A DNA stretch of 54,608 nucleotides from Cyanobium sp. FGCU52 (GTDB taxonomy: Bacteria > Cyanobacteriota > Cyanobacteriia > PCC-6307 > Cyanobiaceae): the NCBI GenBank assembly GCA_024958715.1, contig JANWUS010000077.1, positions 1-54,608 on the forward strand. Direction: 5' to 3'. The number at the start of each line of letters is the position of its first letter. Position 1 is the stretch's first letter. Positions 1 through 9,197 of the stretch are shown in pieces. The position numbers were made by a program, and so were the translations under genes. The notes below the pieces were generated by a model. The model saw only the letters and a list, made by a program, of their open reading frames with translations. It had not been told where the DNA came from and made no database searches.

Positions 1-2
1 TA

Positions 3-905
3 GCGTCTTGTTGGCGGGGTGCCAGGGGCTTGCGGAGCTTTGTTGCTGATCAAGTCCGGGCTTCTCTGTCCGGTGGCACCAACTACGCCGTCGGGGGCGC
101 CACCACGGGAGTGGAGAACTTCGTCGAAGTCTGGAACGTGACTCCGAGTGACCTGAAACCAGATTACGCCAACAAAGGCAACGCCTGGCAGCTCAGTTCG
201 TTCAGCGCTGCCTCCCCAGCCTTTGACCCGGAAACCTCGCTGTTCATGGTCTGGCTGTTCCCGAACGACCCCTTCTATCTCAGCGCCAGCAGTGGGCTGG
301 GGGTGGGCACCTTCGCCGGTGGCGCGTCCACCAACGGCATCGTGCTGCCGACCGCCGTCGACAACATCATCGGCACGATCCAGGAACTGGCCGGCTTCGG
401 AGCCAGGAACTTCCTGGTACCCAATTCCCCCGACCTGGGTCTGATCCCCGAATTCCTCGGCAGCCCGTCCGAGGCAAGCTTCACCCAGCTGAGCAGCACC
501 TTCAACACGAACCTGGCCACGGCCCTCCACGGCCTGGCCGTGAGCCGGCCGGATCTTTCCATCGAGGCCTTCCAGACCGATGATCTGTTTGCCGAGGTTC
601 GCGCCGATCCCGGGGCCTTCGGTTTCAGTGATGTCTCCAATCGCTGCCAGACAACCGCCGGTTGCGGCAATGGTTCGGCGGAGGACCAATCCAGCTTTCT
701 CTTCTGGGACGGCTCCCATCCCACCACCGCCGGCCACGCGCTGATCGGCCAGCGCTTCTATCAGGCGGTCTACGAACAGGTTCCCGGCCCGCTGCCGGCG
801 GCCGGAGTGGTGGTGGTGCTCGGCTGGAGCCGCCGTCTGAGAAGCCGCATCCGGCTCAGCGGGGCGAGCCGGCTTCAGGCTTCAGAGCCGAAGAACCAGC
901 CATAG
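3..905 (+). CDS. GDSL/SGNH-type lipase/esterase with PEP-CTERM-like tail, 5' partial
   Basis: Probable secreted or surface esterase. The frame is open to the left edge, so the N-terminus and the nucleophile-serine GDSL block lie outside the window; a TTG at 30 is only the first possible internal start. Visible SGNH features are the [13 protein letters not shown] block near the start and a C-terminal [10 protein letters not shown] block carrying the catalytic Asp/His. From about residue 251 (counted from the TTG) there is VPGPLPAAG, a hydrophobic stretch ending in GW, and SRRLRSRIR, which resembles a PEP-CTERM sorting signal. About 15 residues follow that signal, more than usual. The 3' end overlaps the convergent ccsA by 31 bp. 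Family call is good; substrate unknown. Confidence 0.75.
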   Translation, partial: ASCWRGARGLRSFVADQVRASLSGGTNYAVGGATTGVENFVEVWNVTPSDLKPDYANKGNAWQLSSFSAASPAFDPETSLFMVWLFPNDPFYLSASSGLGVGTFAGGASTNGIVLPTAVDNIIGTIQELAGFGARNFLVPNSPDLGLIPEFLGSPSEASFTQLSSTFNTNLATALHGLAVSRPDLSIEAFQTDDLFAEVRADPGAFGFSDVSNRCQTTAGCGNGSAEDQSSFLFWDGSHPTTAGHALIGQRFYQAVYEQVPGPLPAAGVVVVLGWSRRLRSRIRLSGASRLQASEPKNQP

Positions 906-1801
906 CTGTGCAGGCCGATGCCGAGCAGGTTGACGCCGATGTAACAGACCGCAATCACCACCAGCCCGGCGGACGCCACCAGCGCCGGGCGGCGGCCCTG
1001 CCAGCCGCGGATCAGCCGTGTGTGCAGGTAGGCGGCATACACAAGCCAGGTGATCAGCGCCCAGGTTTCCTTCGGGTCCCAGCTCCACCAGCTGCCCCAG
1101 GCCTCGTTCGCCCAGACCGCGCCGCTCACCAGGCCCACCGACAGCAGCAGGAAGCCGACGGTGATCGTGCGGTAGCTCAGGCTGTCGAGCTGCTCGCTGA
1201 TGCGGAAGCTGCTGCTGCTCAGGCTCATGGCGCCGGGGCCGTCCGAGGCGAGCTGGGCCTGGCGGAAGCCGCCGCTGCCGATCGAACTGCTGCGCAGCTC
1301 CAGGGCCTGGCCGCGGTCGGTGAACAGCACGGCCACCGACAGCAGGGAACCCACCAGCAGCGCCGCATAGCTCACCATGATCACGCTGACGTGCATCACC
1401 AGCCAGCTGGAACGCAGGGCGGGCACCAGGGGCGAGGCCTCCTGGAGACGCTCCGGCAGGGCGAAGCTGGCGAAGGCCACGCAACCGAGCGCCATCGGCG
1501 TGGCCGCGGCGGGCACCAACGGACTCGGCCAGGCCCGCTCCACCAGCAGCTGGGTGAGGGTGCAGCCCCAGGCGAGGAAGCAGAGCGATTCGTAGAGGTT
1601 GCTGATCGGGAAGTGGCCCGAATCCCACCAGCGCAGCAGCAGCTGGGCCGTGAGGCAGAGGTTGGCCGCAGCCACCAGCAGGCGAACGGCGGTGCTGTTG
1701 CGCCCCCCGCTCAGGAACCAGAAGGAGAGGGGCAGCACCAACAGCAACAGGGCGAAAGCCACCAGGCCCAGGCCGACGACCGGATCGTTCAACGGAGACA
1801 T
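875..1801 (-). CDS. ccsA: Cytochrome c biogenesis protein CcsA (ResC-like, system II)
   Basis: Integral thylakoid/plasma membrane protein that, with CcsB/Ccs1, delivers heme to apocytochromes c (c6, cytochrome f) on the lumenal side. The 308-residue protein has several hydrophobic helices, the hallmark WWSWDPKE tryptophan-rich heme-handling motif near residue 225, and a family-typical C-terminus ending GWFFGSEA. I start at the ATG at 1801 (MSPLNDP), 27 codons inside the longest open frame, because the extra N-terminal codons are arginine/alanine-rich and unlike the family. It is last in a minus-strand run behind the lpt genes, 46 bp after the lptF/G stop. Confidence 0.92.
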   Translation of the reverse strand: MSPLNDPVVGLGLVAFALLLLVLPLSFWFLSGGRNSTAVRLLVAAANLCLTAQLLLRWWDSGHFPISNLYESLCFLAWGCTLTQLLVERAWPSPLVPAAATPMALGCVAFASFALPERLQEASPLVPALRSSWLVMHVSVIMVSYAALLVGSLLSVAVLFTDRGQALELRSSSIGSGGFRQAQLASDGPGAMSLSSSSFRISEQLDSLSYRTITVGFLLLSVGLVSGAVWANEAWGSWWSWDPKETWALITWLVYAAYLHTRLIRGWQGRRPALVASAGLVVIAVCYIGVNLLGIGLHSYGWFFGSEA

Positions 1802-1847
1802 TGCAGGCCCGGCCAGTCTGCCGCGCCGCGGAGCCGCTCGCCTGACC

Positions 1848-3032
1848 TCAGCGGCTGGCCTTGCGCAGCAGCCAGAGGCCACCCCCCAGACCGATGGCCA
1901 CCGGCAGCCAGGCCGCCAGGAACGGCGGCAGGGTTCCGGTGATGCCGAGGGAGCTGAAGATGAACGACATCAGGTAGTAGCCGAAGATCAGCAGCACGCT
2001 GATGCCGAAACCCTGGCTGCGGCTCGTGCGCGAGTGGGGGCGAACGCCGAGGCTGCTGCCGATCAGGCCGAACACCAGGCAGATCGCCGGGAAGGCGAAC
2101 TTCTCCTGGATCCGCACGCGCATGCGGCGGGCTTCCTTGGCATTGCCGGCCTCCCGCAGCAGACGCTCGGCCCGCCTGGCCTGACCCACCGTCATCGTGC
2201 CGGGATCGGTGGGCAGCTTGGCCACCTCGAGGGGATCGCGGGAGAGGGGGTAGAAGTAGCGATCGAAGTTAGCCGAGGTGGTGGTGCCGTTCTTCTCATC
2301 GATGTTGACGATGCGGCCGTTGCGGAACTCCCACATCGACTTCTCTTCATTCCAGCGCCCTGTTTCCGCGTTGAGCATCTGCCGCTGACCGACACGGGAG
2401 AAGTCGATCAGGGTGATGTCGAGCATCTGACCGGCGAGGTATTTGCGCGAATAGAAGATGTGGGTGAGCTGCCGCACCGTTTCCCCCTCCATGCTCTTGG
2501 CACGGCCGAAGCGGGAATAGAGCACGTTGTTGCCTTTCTCGGTGGTGAGCGCCTTGCCCAGCGCCCGCTCCAGACTGTTGGTGGCCTCCAGATTCGCCTG
2601 CGGCACGATCATGTCGTTGAACACGAAGGTGAGCAGGGTCATCACCAGAGCGATCAGCAGACCCGGCACCACCATGCGGCGGGTGCTCACGCCGATGCTG
2701 CGCAGGGCGGTGAGTTCACTGCTGCCCGACAGGCGGCTGTAGGCCAGAAGGGTGGCCATCAGGGTGGCCATCGGGAAGGAGAGCACCAGGAATCCCGGCA
2801 GGCGCAGCATCAGCACCTGGAGGGCGGCGAGCAGGGGCAGACCGGATTCGGCCACCCGCCGCACCAGCTCGAACACCACCCCCACCGAAAGGGAGACGGC
2901 GGTGAAGGCGGCGATGCCGAACAGCAGCGGCCCCACCAGCTCCTGCACCAGCCAGCGATCCAGCAGGGGCAGCCTGCGCCAGCGAAGCTGGCGAACCTGG
3001 GACGCCCAGCGGGGCAGGGGAAGCACCGTCAC
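1848..3032 (-). CDS. LptF/LptG family LPS export permease (YjgP/YjgQ)
   Basis: Inner-membrane permease of the lipopolysaccharide transport ABC complex, extracting LPS for export by LptA. It has 394 residues. A paired N-terminal membrane region (about 30-140, including [13 protein letters not shown]) is followed by a periplasmic beta-rich domain (about 150-290) and a C-terminal group of three helices (about 310-390). The GTG start overlaps the lptB stop (GTGA), giving translational coupling. Only one such permease gene is here; as is common in cyanobacteria, it may act as a homodimer or pair with a copy elsewhere. Whether it is F-like or G-like cannot be settled by eye. Confidence 0.9.
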   Translation of the reverse strand: MTVLPLPRWASQVRQLRWRRLPLLDRWLVQELVGPLLFGIAAFTAVSLSVGVVFELVRRVAESGLPLLAALQVLMLRLPGFLVLSFPMATLMATLLAYSRLSGSSELTALRSIGVSTRRMVVPGLLIALVMTLLTFVFNDMIVPQANLEATNSLERALGKALTTEKGNNVLYSRFGRAKSMEGETVRQLTHIFYSRKYLAGQMLDITLIDFSRVGQRQMLNAETGRWNEEKSMWEFRNGRIVNIDEKNGTTTSANFDRYFYPLSRDPLEVAKLPTDPGTMTVGQARRAERLLREAGNAKEARRMRVRIQEKFAFPAICLVFGLIGSSLGVRPHSRTSRSQGFGISVLLIFGYYLMSFIFSSLGITGTLPPFLAAWLPVAIGLGGGLWLLRKASR

Positions 3033-3757
3033 AGCTGGAAGGCCTCGCCGAGGTAGTGGCGCCTGACCAGGGGATCATGGGCCATCTCCTCGGAGGAGCC
3101 TGAAGCCAGGATCCGTCCGTCGGTGAGGATGTAGGCCCGATCGGTGATCGCGAGCGTCTCCCGCACGTTGTGATCGGTGATCAGCACGCCCATGCCGCGG
3201 CGCCGGAGCCCACCGATGAGCTCCTGAAGGTCGGCCACCGCCATCGGGTCGACGCCGGCGAAGGGTTCATCAAGCAGCAGATAGCGCGGGCCCTGATCGC
3301 CCACCGCCAGGGCCCGCGCCACCTCGCAGCGGCGGCGTTCGCCGCCGGAGAGCTGGAACCCCTTGCGCATCTGGAACGGTCCGAGATGAAAATCGGCGAT
3401 CAGCTCCTCGAGACGATGAGTGCGCCGTTCCTTTGAGGTGCCGCTCTGCTCGAGGGCGAGGCGAAGGTTGTCGCGCACGCTGAGGTTGCGGAACACGCTG
3501 GCCTCCTGCGGCAGGTAGCCGATGCCGAGGCGGGCCCGCTTCGGCATCGGCTGATCGGCCACCGAGGCGCCATCGAGCAGCACGTCCCCCTGATCGGGGG
3601 TGAGCAGGCCGGTGACCAGATTGAACGTGGTGGTCTTGCCGGCTCCGTTGGGACCGAGCAGACCCACCACTTCGCCGGGATGCAGATCGAGACTGACATC
3701 ACTGACGAGGGGGCGGCCACCGAGGGTGATGGCCACCTGCCAGAGGGCCAGGCTCAT
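3029..3757 (-). CDS. lptB: LPS export ABC transporter ATP-binding protein LptB
   Basis: Cytoplasmic ATPase driving LPS extraction. The 242-residue protein has Walker A GPNGAGKTT near residue 35, the signature LSGGERRRCEVARAL near 138, Walker B LLLDEPFAGVD near 162 and the switch histidine in LITDHNVRETL near 195, a typical LptB layout. The ATG overlaps the lptA stop by 4 bp and the 3' end overlaps the permease start by 4 bp, so lptA, lptB and lptF/G are almost certainly translated from one message. Confidence 0.95.
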   Translation of the reverse strand: MSLALWQVAITLGGRPLVSDVSLDLHPGEVVGLLGPNGAGKTTTFNLVTGLLTPDQGDVLLDGASVADQPMPKRARLGIGYLPQEASVFRNLSVRDNLRLALEQSGTSKERRTHRLEELIADFHLGPFQMRKGFQLSGGERRRCEVARALAVGDQGPRYLLLDEPFAGVDPMAVADLQELIGGLRRRGMGVLITDHNVRETLAITDRAYILTDGRILASGSSEEMAHDPLVRRHYLGEAFQL

Positions 3758-4308
3758 GGAACGATCGGTGCGGGAGCGGCCGCGGGGCGGGTCTGCAGGC
3801 GAAGGCGGCTGTACACCTGCCGACCGGCCGGTGGCTCGGCCACCAGGCGCTCGTCGTCGAGGCGGTAGACCATCCGCTCGGCCCGGATCCTCTGGCCGTC
3901 TTCATCGACCACATCCACATCGCCGCTGAGGACGAGCCGGCCTTCCTTCGAGAAGTACTGGGCCTGCCGCGAGGTGGCCACCATCCTCTTGTCGGGGTAG
4001 GTGATGCGCACGTTGCCGGTGGCCGTGACGATGCCGGTGCGGTTGTCGGCCTGCTGGCTGTCGGACTCGATCGTGACCATGCCCGTGGGAGCAGGGGCGG
4101 CGGGGGCAGGTGCGGCGGCGGCGGCTGCGGCCGGGGGGGAGGGAATCGCCGGGGCGGCCTGAGCGGTGGCGAGGGCAGACGGAGCGGCCAGGGAAGGAGA
4201 CACCAGAGCCCTGGCCATGGCGAAGGCCAGGGGGGGCAGGGCACCGACGACGACGATGGCCAACAGACGCGCCGGGGCTGGCAAGACTCGGGTGAGGCGG
4301 GTGGGCAT
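3754..4308 (-). CDS. lptA: LptA/OstA-like periplasmic LPS transport protein
   Basis: Predicted periplasmic bridge protein carrying LPS between inner and outer membrane. I use the ATG at 4308 (MPTRLTR), giving 184 residues. This start lies 10 bp after the upstream DUF309 stop and is followed by a hydrophobic export segment (residues about 10-32). A long Ala/Pro linker (about 40-75) precedes the OstA beta-jellyroll with repeated units such as VTATGNVRITYPDKRM and LSGDVDVVDEDGQRI. The linker is low-complexity and longer than in E. coli LptA. The jellyroll and the lptB/lptF/G neighbours together make the call strong. Confidence 0.85.
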   Translation of the reverse strand: MPTRLTRVLPAPARLLAIVVVGALPPLAFAMARALVSPSLAAPSALATAQAAPAIPSPPAAAAAAAPAPAAPAPTGMVTIESDSQQADNRTGIVTATGNVRITYPDKRMVATSRQAQYFSKEGRLVLSGDVDVVDEDGQRIRAERMVYRLDDERLVAEPPAGRQVYSRLRLQTRPAAAPAPIVP

Positions 4309-4318
4309 TCGGATCAAT

Positions 4319-4714
4319 CTACCGGCGCTGGGTAGGGGTCTTCTCCAGACGGGGAGGGGGCAGCAGGCTGGGATCGCTGCCGTCCTGAAGGGCGGTGAGC
4401 CGGGCCGCCACGCCATCCCGGAGGGGCGAGAGGCGAAGCCCCAGGGCCTCCTCTCCGCAGCCGGCCAGGCGCCCGAGACCTTCGCCCATCAGCACGGTGG
4501 CGCCATGGCGGTTGCCCCGCTCGAGATGGAGATGGGCCACCGCGATCTGGAGCAGGCCCTGAAGCACCGGCCGCATCGGCCCCTGGGTTTCATGCCAGAG
4601 CTCCTCCAGGCCGTTGTGGCAGGCGTACCAGTCGCCGCTGTTGAAGAGATCGATGGCCTGCTGCAGGCGAGGGTCGGCCTGCAGCAGGTCCTCCTCCCGG
4701 AGCGCTCCGCTCAA
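4319..4714 (-). CDS. DUF309 domain-containing protein
   Basis: Small (131 residues) helical cytoplasmic protein of the DUF309 family, function unknown. The family signature is visible as GDWYACHNGLEELWHET near residue 26, followed by a helical region LLQIAVAHLHLERGNRHGA. The TTG start overlaps the typA stop (TTGA), so translation is probably coupled to typA. Its position between typA and the lpt cluster says little about function. Confidence 0.85.
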   Translation of the reverse strand: MSGALREEDLLQADPRLQQAIDLFNSGDWYACHNGLEELWHETQGPMRPVLQGLLQIAVAHLHLERGNRHGATVLMGEGLGRLAGCGEEALGLRLSPLRDGVAARLTALQDGSDPSLLPPPRLEKTPTQRR

Positions 4715-6519
4715 CGCTTGGCGGGCTTGCGGGCCGGCAGCTTGCGCAGCCGGATCGATTCCGGGGTGACCTCCAGCATCTCGTCGGGTCCGATGTACTC
4801 CAGAGCCCGCTCCAGGGTCATCTGCACCGGCGCCTGCAGGGTGTCGAGTTCCTCGGCGCCGGCGGAGCGCATGTTGGTGAGCTGCTTGGCCTTGCAGACG
4901 TTGATCTCGAGATCCTGGGGCCGGTTGTTCTCACCGATGATCATGCCCTTGTAGACCTTGGTGCCTGGGGTGATGAAGAACTGACCGCGGTCTTCGGCGT
5001 TCTTGAGGGCATAGAAGGTGGCGGTGCCCTCCTCGAAGGCGATCAGCACGCCATTGCGACGGGCGTCGAAGTCGCCCTGCATCGGCCGGTAGTCGAGGAA
5101 GGAGTGGCTCATGATCCCCTCGCCCCGGGTGGCGCGGATGAACTCGCCACGGAAACCGATCAGGCCACGGGAGGGCACCACGAACTCCAGCTGGGTGCGG
5201 CCGTCGTTGGTGTTCTCCATGTTCTGCATCTCCGCCTTGCGGATGCCGAGCTTCTCGATGCAGGCCCCCACCGATTCCTCGGGCACATCGAGCACCAGGG
5301 TTTCGTAGGGCTCGCTGGGGGTGCCGTCGATGGTGCGGAAGATCACCTGCGGCTGGCTCACCTGGAATTCGTAGCCCTCGCGCCGCATGGTTTCGATGAG
5401 GATGCCGAGGTGCAGCTCACCGCGGCCGCTGACAGCCCAGCGGTCGGGCGAATCGGTGTCCTCGACCCGCAGGGCCACGTTGGTGAGCAGCTCCTTCTGC
5501 AGCCGGTCGCGGATCTGGCGACTGGTGACGAACTTGCCCTCCTTGCCCGCGAAGGGGGAGTCGTTGACCACGAAGGTCATCTGCAGGGTGGGCTCGTCCA
5601 CCTTGATCAGAGGCAGGGCCTCCGGGTGATCGGGGCAGGCGATGGTCTCGCCGATGTTCACCTCGTCGAAGCCGGCCACGGCGACAAGGTCGCCGGCGCG
5701 GGCCTCGTCGATCTCGACGCGCTGCAGACCCTGGAAGCCGAGCAGCTTGCTGATCCGGCCGCGCTTGATGCTGCCGTCGTCGCGGATCAGGGCTGCCGGC
5801 TGCCCGGCCTTGATCATGCCGTTGTGGATGCGGCCGATCATGATCCGGCCGAGAAAATCGCTGTAATCGAGCGTGGTGACCTGCAGCTGCAGCGGCTTGG
5901 TGGGATCGCCCACCGGCGGCGGCACGTGGCGCAGGATCGCGTCGAAGAGCGGCTTCATCGTTTCGCTCTCGGTGGCCATGTCGGGCTTGGCGTAACCGCC
6001 CATGCCGCTGCCGAAGAGGTAGGGGAAATCGCACTGGTCGTCGTCGGCGCCCAGTTCGAGGAACAGGTCGAGCACCTTGTCGACCGCCTGCTCGGGATCC
6101 ACGCGGGCCCGATCGATCTTGTTGACGAACACGATCGGGCGCAGGCCCTTCTCGAGGGCCTTCTTGAGCACGAAGCGCGTCTGCGGCATCGGGCCCTCGT
6201 TGGCGTCGACGATCAGCAGGCAGCCATCGACCATGCCGAGCACCCGCTCCACCTCTCCGCCGAAATCGGCGTGGCCCGGAGTGTCGACGATGTTGATGCG
6301 GATGCCCTCGTAATCGACGGCGGTGTTCTTGGAGAGGATGGTGATGCCGCGCTCCCGCTCCAGGTCGTTGGAGTCGAGGATGCAGGTGGGAACCGCCTCT
6401 CCTTCGCGGAAGATGCCGGACTGGCTGAGCAGCGCGTCGACGAGGGTGGTCTTGCCGTGGTCGACGTGGGCAATGATCGCGATGTTGCGGATCGGTGTGC
6501 CTTTGTGCTCGCCACTCAT
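4711..6519 (-). CDS. typA: Translational GTPase TypA/BipA
   Basis: Ribosome-binding GTPase of the EF-G-like family, involved in ribosome assembly and stress or cold adaptation. All G motifs are present: AHVDHGKTT (G1) near residue 17, RGITI (G2) near 58, DTPGHADF (G3) near 78, NKIDR (G4) near 133. The C-terminal TypA region holds [13 protein letters not shown] and [12 protein letters not shown]. Length 602 is normal. It is the first gene of the minus-strand run typA-DUF309-lptA-lptB-lptF/G-ccsA; the 273-bp gap upstream presumably holds its promoter, where TAAGAT (minus strand, around 6745) is only a weak -10 candidate. Confidence 0.97.
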   Translation of the reverse strand: MSGEHKGTPIRNIAIIAHVDHGKTTLVDALLSQSGIFREGEAVPTCILDSNDLERERGITILSKNTAVDYEGIRINIVDTPGHADFGGEVERVLGMVDGCLLIVDANEGPMPQTRFVLKKALEKGLRPIVFVNKIDRARVDPEQAVDKVLDLFLELGADDDQCDFPYLFGSGMGGYAKPDMATESETMKPLFDAILRHVPPPVGDPTKPLQLQVTTLDYSDFLGRIMIGRIHNGMIKAGQPAALIRDDGSIKRGRISKLLGFQGLQRVEIDEARAGDLVAVAGFDEVNIGETIACPDHPEALPLIKVDEPTLQMTFVVNDSPFAGKEGKFVTSRQIRDRLQKELLTNVALRVEDTDSPDRWAVSGRGELHLGILIETMRREGYEFQVSQPQVIFRTIDGTPSEPYETLVLDVPEESVGACIEKLGIRKAEMQNMENTNDGRTQLEFVVPSRGLIGFRGEFIRATRGEGIMSHSFLDYRPMQGDFDARRNGVLIAFEEGTATFYALKNAEDRGQFFITPGTKVYKGMIIGENNRPQDLEINVCKAKQLTNMRSAGAEELDTLQAPVQMTLERALEYIGPDEMLEVTPESIRLRKLPARKPAKR

Positions 6520-6792
6520 GGGCTATCTGTCCTTGGTGAAGGGTCGGTGATGGGTCGGTCGTCGCTCGGCCCGTTACGGGGCGGGTCCGCGGGCAGCACC
6601 GGAGTGGTCAGGCACCCTGGGGGCGCAGGAACATCGGGGGCATGGGCGCTGGGCCCGGGCGCCACTGGGGCGCGAAAGGCTTGTGCGCGGGTTGCGGCTG
6701 GGAAAGGCGGCTCTTGCTTGCCGGCAGGCTGATGCGAATCTTGATCTTATCCCAGCACCCGCCCCATCACCCCCTCGGGGTCGTCTGAAGGC

Positions 6793-7566
6793 TCAGCGGG
6801 CGAAGCGCTGGGCGGGCTCGAACAGCCGCAGGGCCGTGGTCGATCCCTCGTAGCGCCAGTGCCAGGGCTCGTAGTTCACCCCCTGGGGGTTGTTCCGGGG
6901 GAAGGACAGCTGGAAGTGATAGCGATGGGCGTTGGCCTTCAGCCAGCGGTAGGCGGCGGTGGTGTCGAAGGCCGGATTGAGATGGAGATCCGGTCGGGTC
7001 GCATCGCCAAGATCCACCGCGTAGCCGGTGCTGTGCTCCGAGTAGCCGGGGGGGGCACTGACACGGGCCCGGGTGCGGGCGCTCTGGTTGCGCTCCGACT
7101 TCACGTCGAAGAACAGGCTCCGCTGCAGCTCCACCGGCCGGAAGGCACTGAGAACCTCGATGCGCACGCCCTGGGCCTGGGCATCCCGCTGGAGAGCCCG
7201 CAGACTCTCGGCCGCCTCCGGCCGCAGCTGCACCCCCGGAGCGAGGGTGGCGAGCTGATCGGCCCGGGCCTCCGGGTAGGGAAAGTGGCCGAGCAGACGC
7301 CCGTCACCGCTGGGCCGGGCATCGAGACCGGCCACCGGTGGAGCCGGGGATCGGCGCAACGGTCCGTAGACATAGACAACGAGGCCGGCGCCGGCGAGCA
7401 CCAGGGCCCCGGCCAGCAGGACCAGGCGCAGCCGCGCGCCGGCGCGGGATCCCGAGGCGGCGGGCTGCTGGGAGCGCCGGGCGAGGGGAATGTCGTCCAC
7501 CGCCGCGCGAGCTGCCGCCCGCGCGGCGCGGCGACCGGAGGACCTGCTGGTGGAACGGGAGGCCAA
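6793..7566 (-). CDS. M15 family D-Ala-D-Ala carboxypeptidase (VanY-like)
   Basis: Predicted membrane-anchored periplasmic zinc peptidase trimming peptidoglycan stem peptides. The 257-residue protein starts at a TTG, has a basic N-terminus and one membrane segment (about residues 46-67, LRLVLLAGALVLAGAGLVVYV), then the VanY domain. Key residues are the Arg of SAFRPVELQ, zinc ligands His and Asp in EHSTGYAVDLGD, and catalytic Glu plus ligand His in YEPWHWRYEG. It is divergent from chlP. A second M15-type enzyme (VanX-like) lies at 15060-15782. Confidence 0.88.
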   Translation of the reverse strand: MASRSTSRSSGRRAARAAARAAVDDIPLARRSQQPAASGSRAGARLRLVLLAGALVLAGAGLVVYVYGPLRRSPAPPVAGLDARPSGDGRLLGHFPYPEARADQLATLAPGVQLRPEAAESLRALQRDAQAQGVRIEVLSAFRPVELQRSLFFDVKSERNQSARTRARVSAPPGYSEHSTGYAVDLGDATRPDLHLNPAFDTTAAYRWLKANAHRYHFQLSFPRNNPQGVNYEPWHWRYEGSTTALRLFEPAQRFAR

Positions 7567-7682
7567 ACCCCGGCGGCGACGGAGCCGGCCGATGGTATCC
7601 CGACCTGCCGGAGCGACCAGCGGAGCCCCGCTCAGCAGTGTTAGCGTCCGACCGAGATCCCTTTGGTGGAGCAGGTTTCAAG

Positions 7683-9098
7683 ATGTTGCGAGTCGCGGTT
7701 GTGGGTGGCGGCCCCAGCGGTTCCTGTGCTGCTGAAGTGCTCGCGAAGGCCGGGATCGAAACCTGGTTGTTCGAGCGCAAACTCGACAATGCCAAGCCCT
7801 GCGGCGGCGCGATCCCCCTGTGCATGGTCTCCGAGTTCGACCTGCCCGAGTCGATCATCGATCGCAAGGTGCGCAACATGCGGATGATCTCCCCCTCCAA
7901 CCGGGAGGTGGACATCCATCTGGAGAACCAGGACGAATACATCGGCATGTGCCGCCGGGAGGTGATGGATGCCTTTCTGCGCAACCGTGCCGCCGACCTT
8001 GGCGCCCACCTCGTCAACGGTCTGGTCACCAAGATCGACACCGGCACCGCACGCCAGGGTCCCTACACGCTCCACTACACCGACTACAGCAGCGGCGAGG
8101 CCACCGGCGAGCCCCGCACCCTGGAGGTGGACCTGATCGTGGGGGCTGACGGTGCCAACAGCCGGGTGGCCAAGGCCATGGATGCCGGCGACTACAACGT
8201 GGCCATCGCCTTCCAGGAGCGCATCAAGCTGCCGCCCGAAGAGATGGCGTACTACGAGGATCTGGCGGAGATGTACGTCGGCACCGACGTCTCTCCCGAC
8301 TTCTACGCCTGGGTGTTCCCCAAGTACGACCACGTGGCGGTGGGCACCGGCACGATGCAGAAGAATCAGTCCCTGATCAAGGGACTGCAGCAGGGCATCC
8401 GCGAGCGCGCCGCCAAGCGGCTGCTCAAGGGTGAGGTGATCAAGGTGGAAGCCCACCCGATTCCCGAACACCCCCGCCCGCGCCGGGTGGTGGGGCGCAT
8501 GGCCCTGGTGGGTGATGCGGCCGGCTACGTCACCAAGAGTTCCGGTGAGGGCATCTATTTCGCCGCCAAGAGCGGGCGGATGTGCGCCGAGCAGATCGTG
8601 GCCAGCAGCGCCGGCGGCAGCCGCGTGCCCACGGAGGCGGATCTGAAGCTCTACATCAAGAAGTGGGACAAGCTCTACGGCCCCACCTACAAGGTGCTGG
8701 AGATTCTGCAGAACATCTTCTACAGCAACGATGCCGCCCGCGAGGCATTCGTGGAGATGTGCGATGACAAGGACGTGCAGCGTCTCACCTTCGACAGCTA
8801 CCTCTACAAGCGGGTGGTGGCAATGAACCCCTGGCAGCAGATCAAGCTCACCTTCCTCACCCTGGGGGCGGTACTGCGCGGGCAGGCTCTGGCGCCCTCC
8901 GGCTACCGGCCGGTGCCCAGCGCCGTGCGCAGTGAAGCGGAGGTTGAGGCGATGGAGGCCGTCGGCGCCGCGATCAAGGGCGGCATCCGCAGCCCCCAGG
9001 CCGCCCGCTCCCATGGCTCGATCCCCTCGGATACCGCCACGGCGGTGTCCCCAGGAACCCAGGAGGAGGAGCGCGAGCTCGTGCTCGCCGGCAAATGA
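7683..9098 (+). CDS. chlP: Geranylgeranyl reductase ChlP
   Basis: FAD-dependent reductase converting geranylgeranyl to phytyl groups for chlorophyll and tocopherol, associated with thylakoid membranes. The 471-residue protein starts at ATG 7683 with the dinucleotide fold VVGGGPSGSCAAEVL, then GADGANSRVAKAMD near residue 155, the YVFPKYDH-like core (AWVFPKYDH) and GDAAGYVTKSSGEGI near 278. A purine-rich GGTGGAG lies just upstream. The C-terminal about 50 residues are variable and Ala/Ser-rich. It is monocistronic, with a hairpin terminator 32 bp downstream. Confidence 0.96.
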   Translation: MLRVAVVGGGPSGSCAAEVLAKAGIETWLFERKLDNAKPCGGAIPLCMVSEFDLPESIIDRKVRNMRMISPSNREVDIHLENQDEYIGMCRREVMDAFLRNRAADLGAHLVNGLVTKIDTGTARQGPYTLHYTDYSSGEATGEPRTLEVDLIVGADGANSRVAKAMDAGDYNVAIAFQERIKLPPEEMAYYEDLAEMYVGTDVSPDFYAWVFPKYDHVAVGTGTMQKNQSLIKGLQQGIRERAAKRLLKGEVIKVEAHPIPEHPRPRRVVGRMALVGDAAGYVTKSSGEGIYFAAKSGRMCAEQIVASSAGGSRVPTEADLKLYIKKWDKLYGPTYKVLEILQNIFYSNDAAREAFVEMCDDKDVQRLTFDSYLYKRVVAMNPWQQIKLTFLTLGAVLRGQALAPSGYRPVPSAVRSEAEVEAMEAVGAAIKGGIRSPQAARSHGSIPSDTATAVSPGTQEEERELVLAGK

Positions 9099-9129
9099 GC
9101 CAACAGCACGATCAATGATCCGCTGAAAG

Positions 9130-9161
9130 AGCCCGGGGCGATGAGCTCCGGGCTATTTCTT
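9130..9161 (+). terminator. Intrinsic terminator of chlP
   Basis: AGCCCGG (9130-9136) pairs perfectly with CCGGGCT (9148-9154), extended by G-T and G-C pairs to a 9-bp stem around the loop CGATGAG. A T-rich tail ATTTCTT follows. It sits between the chlP stop and the convergent CorC/HlyC gene. Confidence 0.8.
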
Positions 9162-9197
9162 GTTCAGTGTTCCCGCCCTCTGGGGGCGCCGACCGTA

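Noticed and set aside
662-1942. Long plus-strand frame of 426 codons
   Set aside because: It is antisense to ccsA and rich in Gln/His/Arg/Ala, the usual shadow of a GC-rich gene; ccsA has full family motifs.
1599-3056. Long plus-strand frame of 485 codons opposite the LPS permease
   Set aside because: Composition is that of an antisense shadow (His/Gln/Gly-rich), with no recognisable domain.
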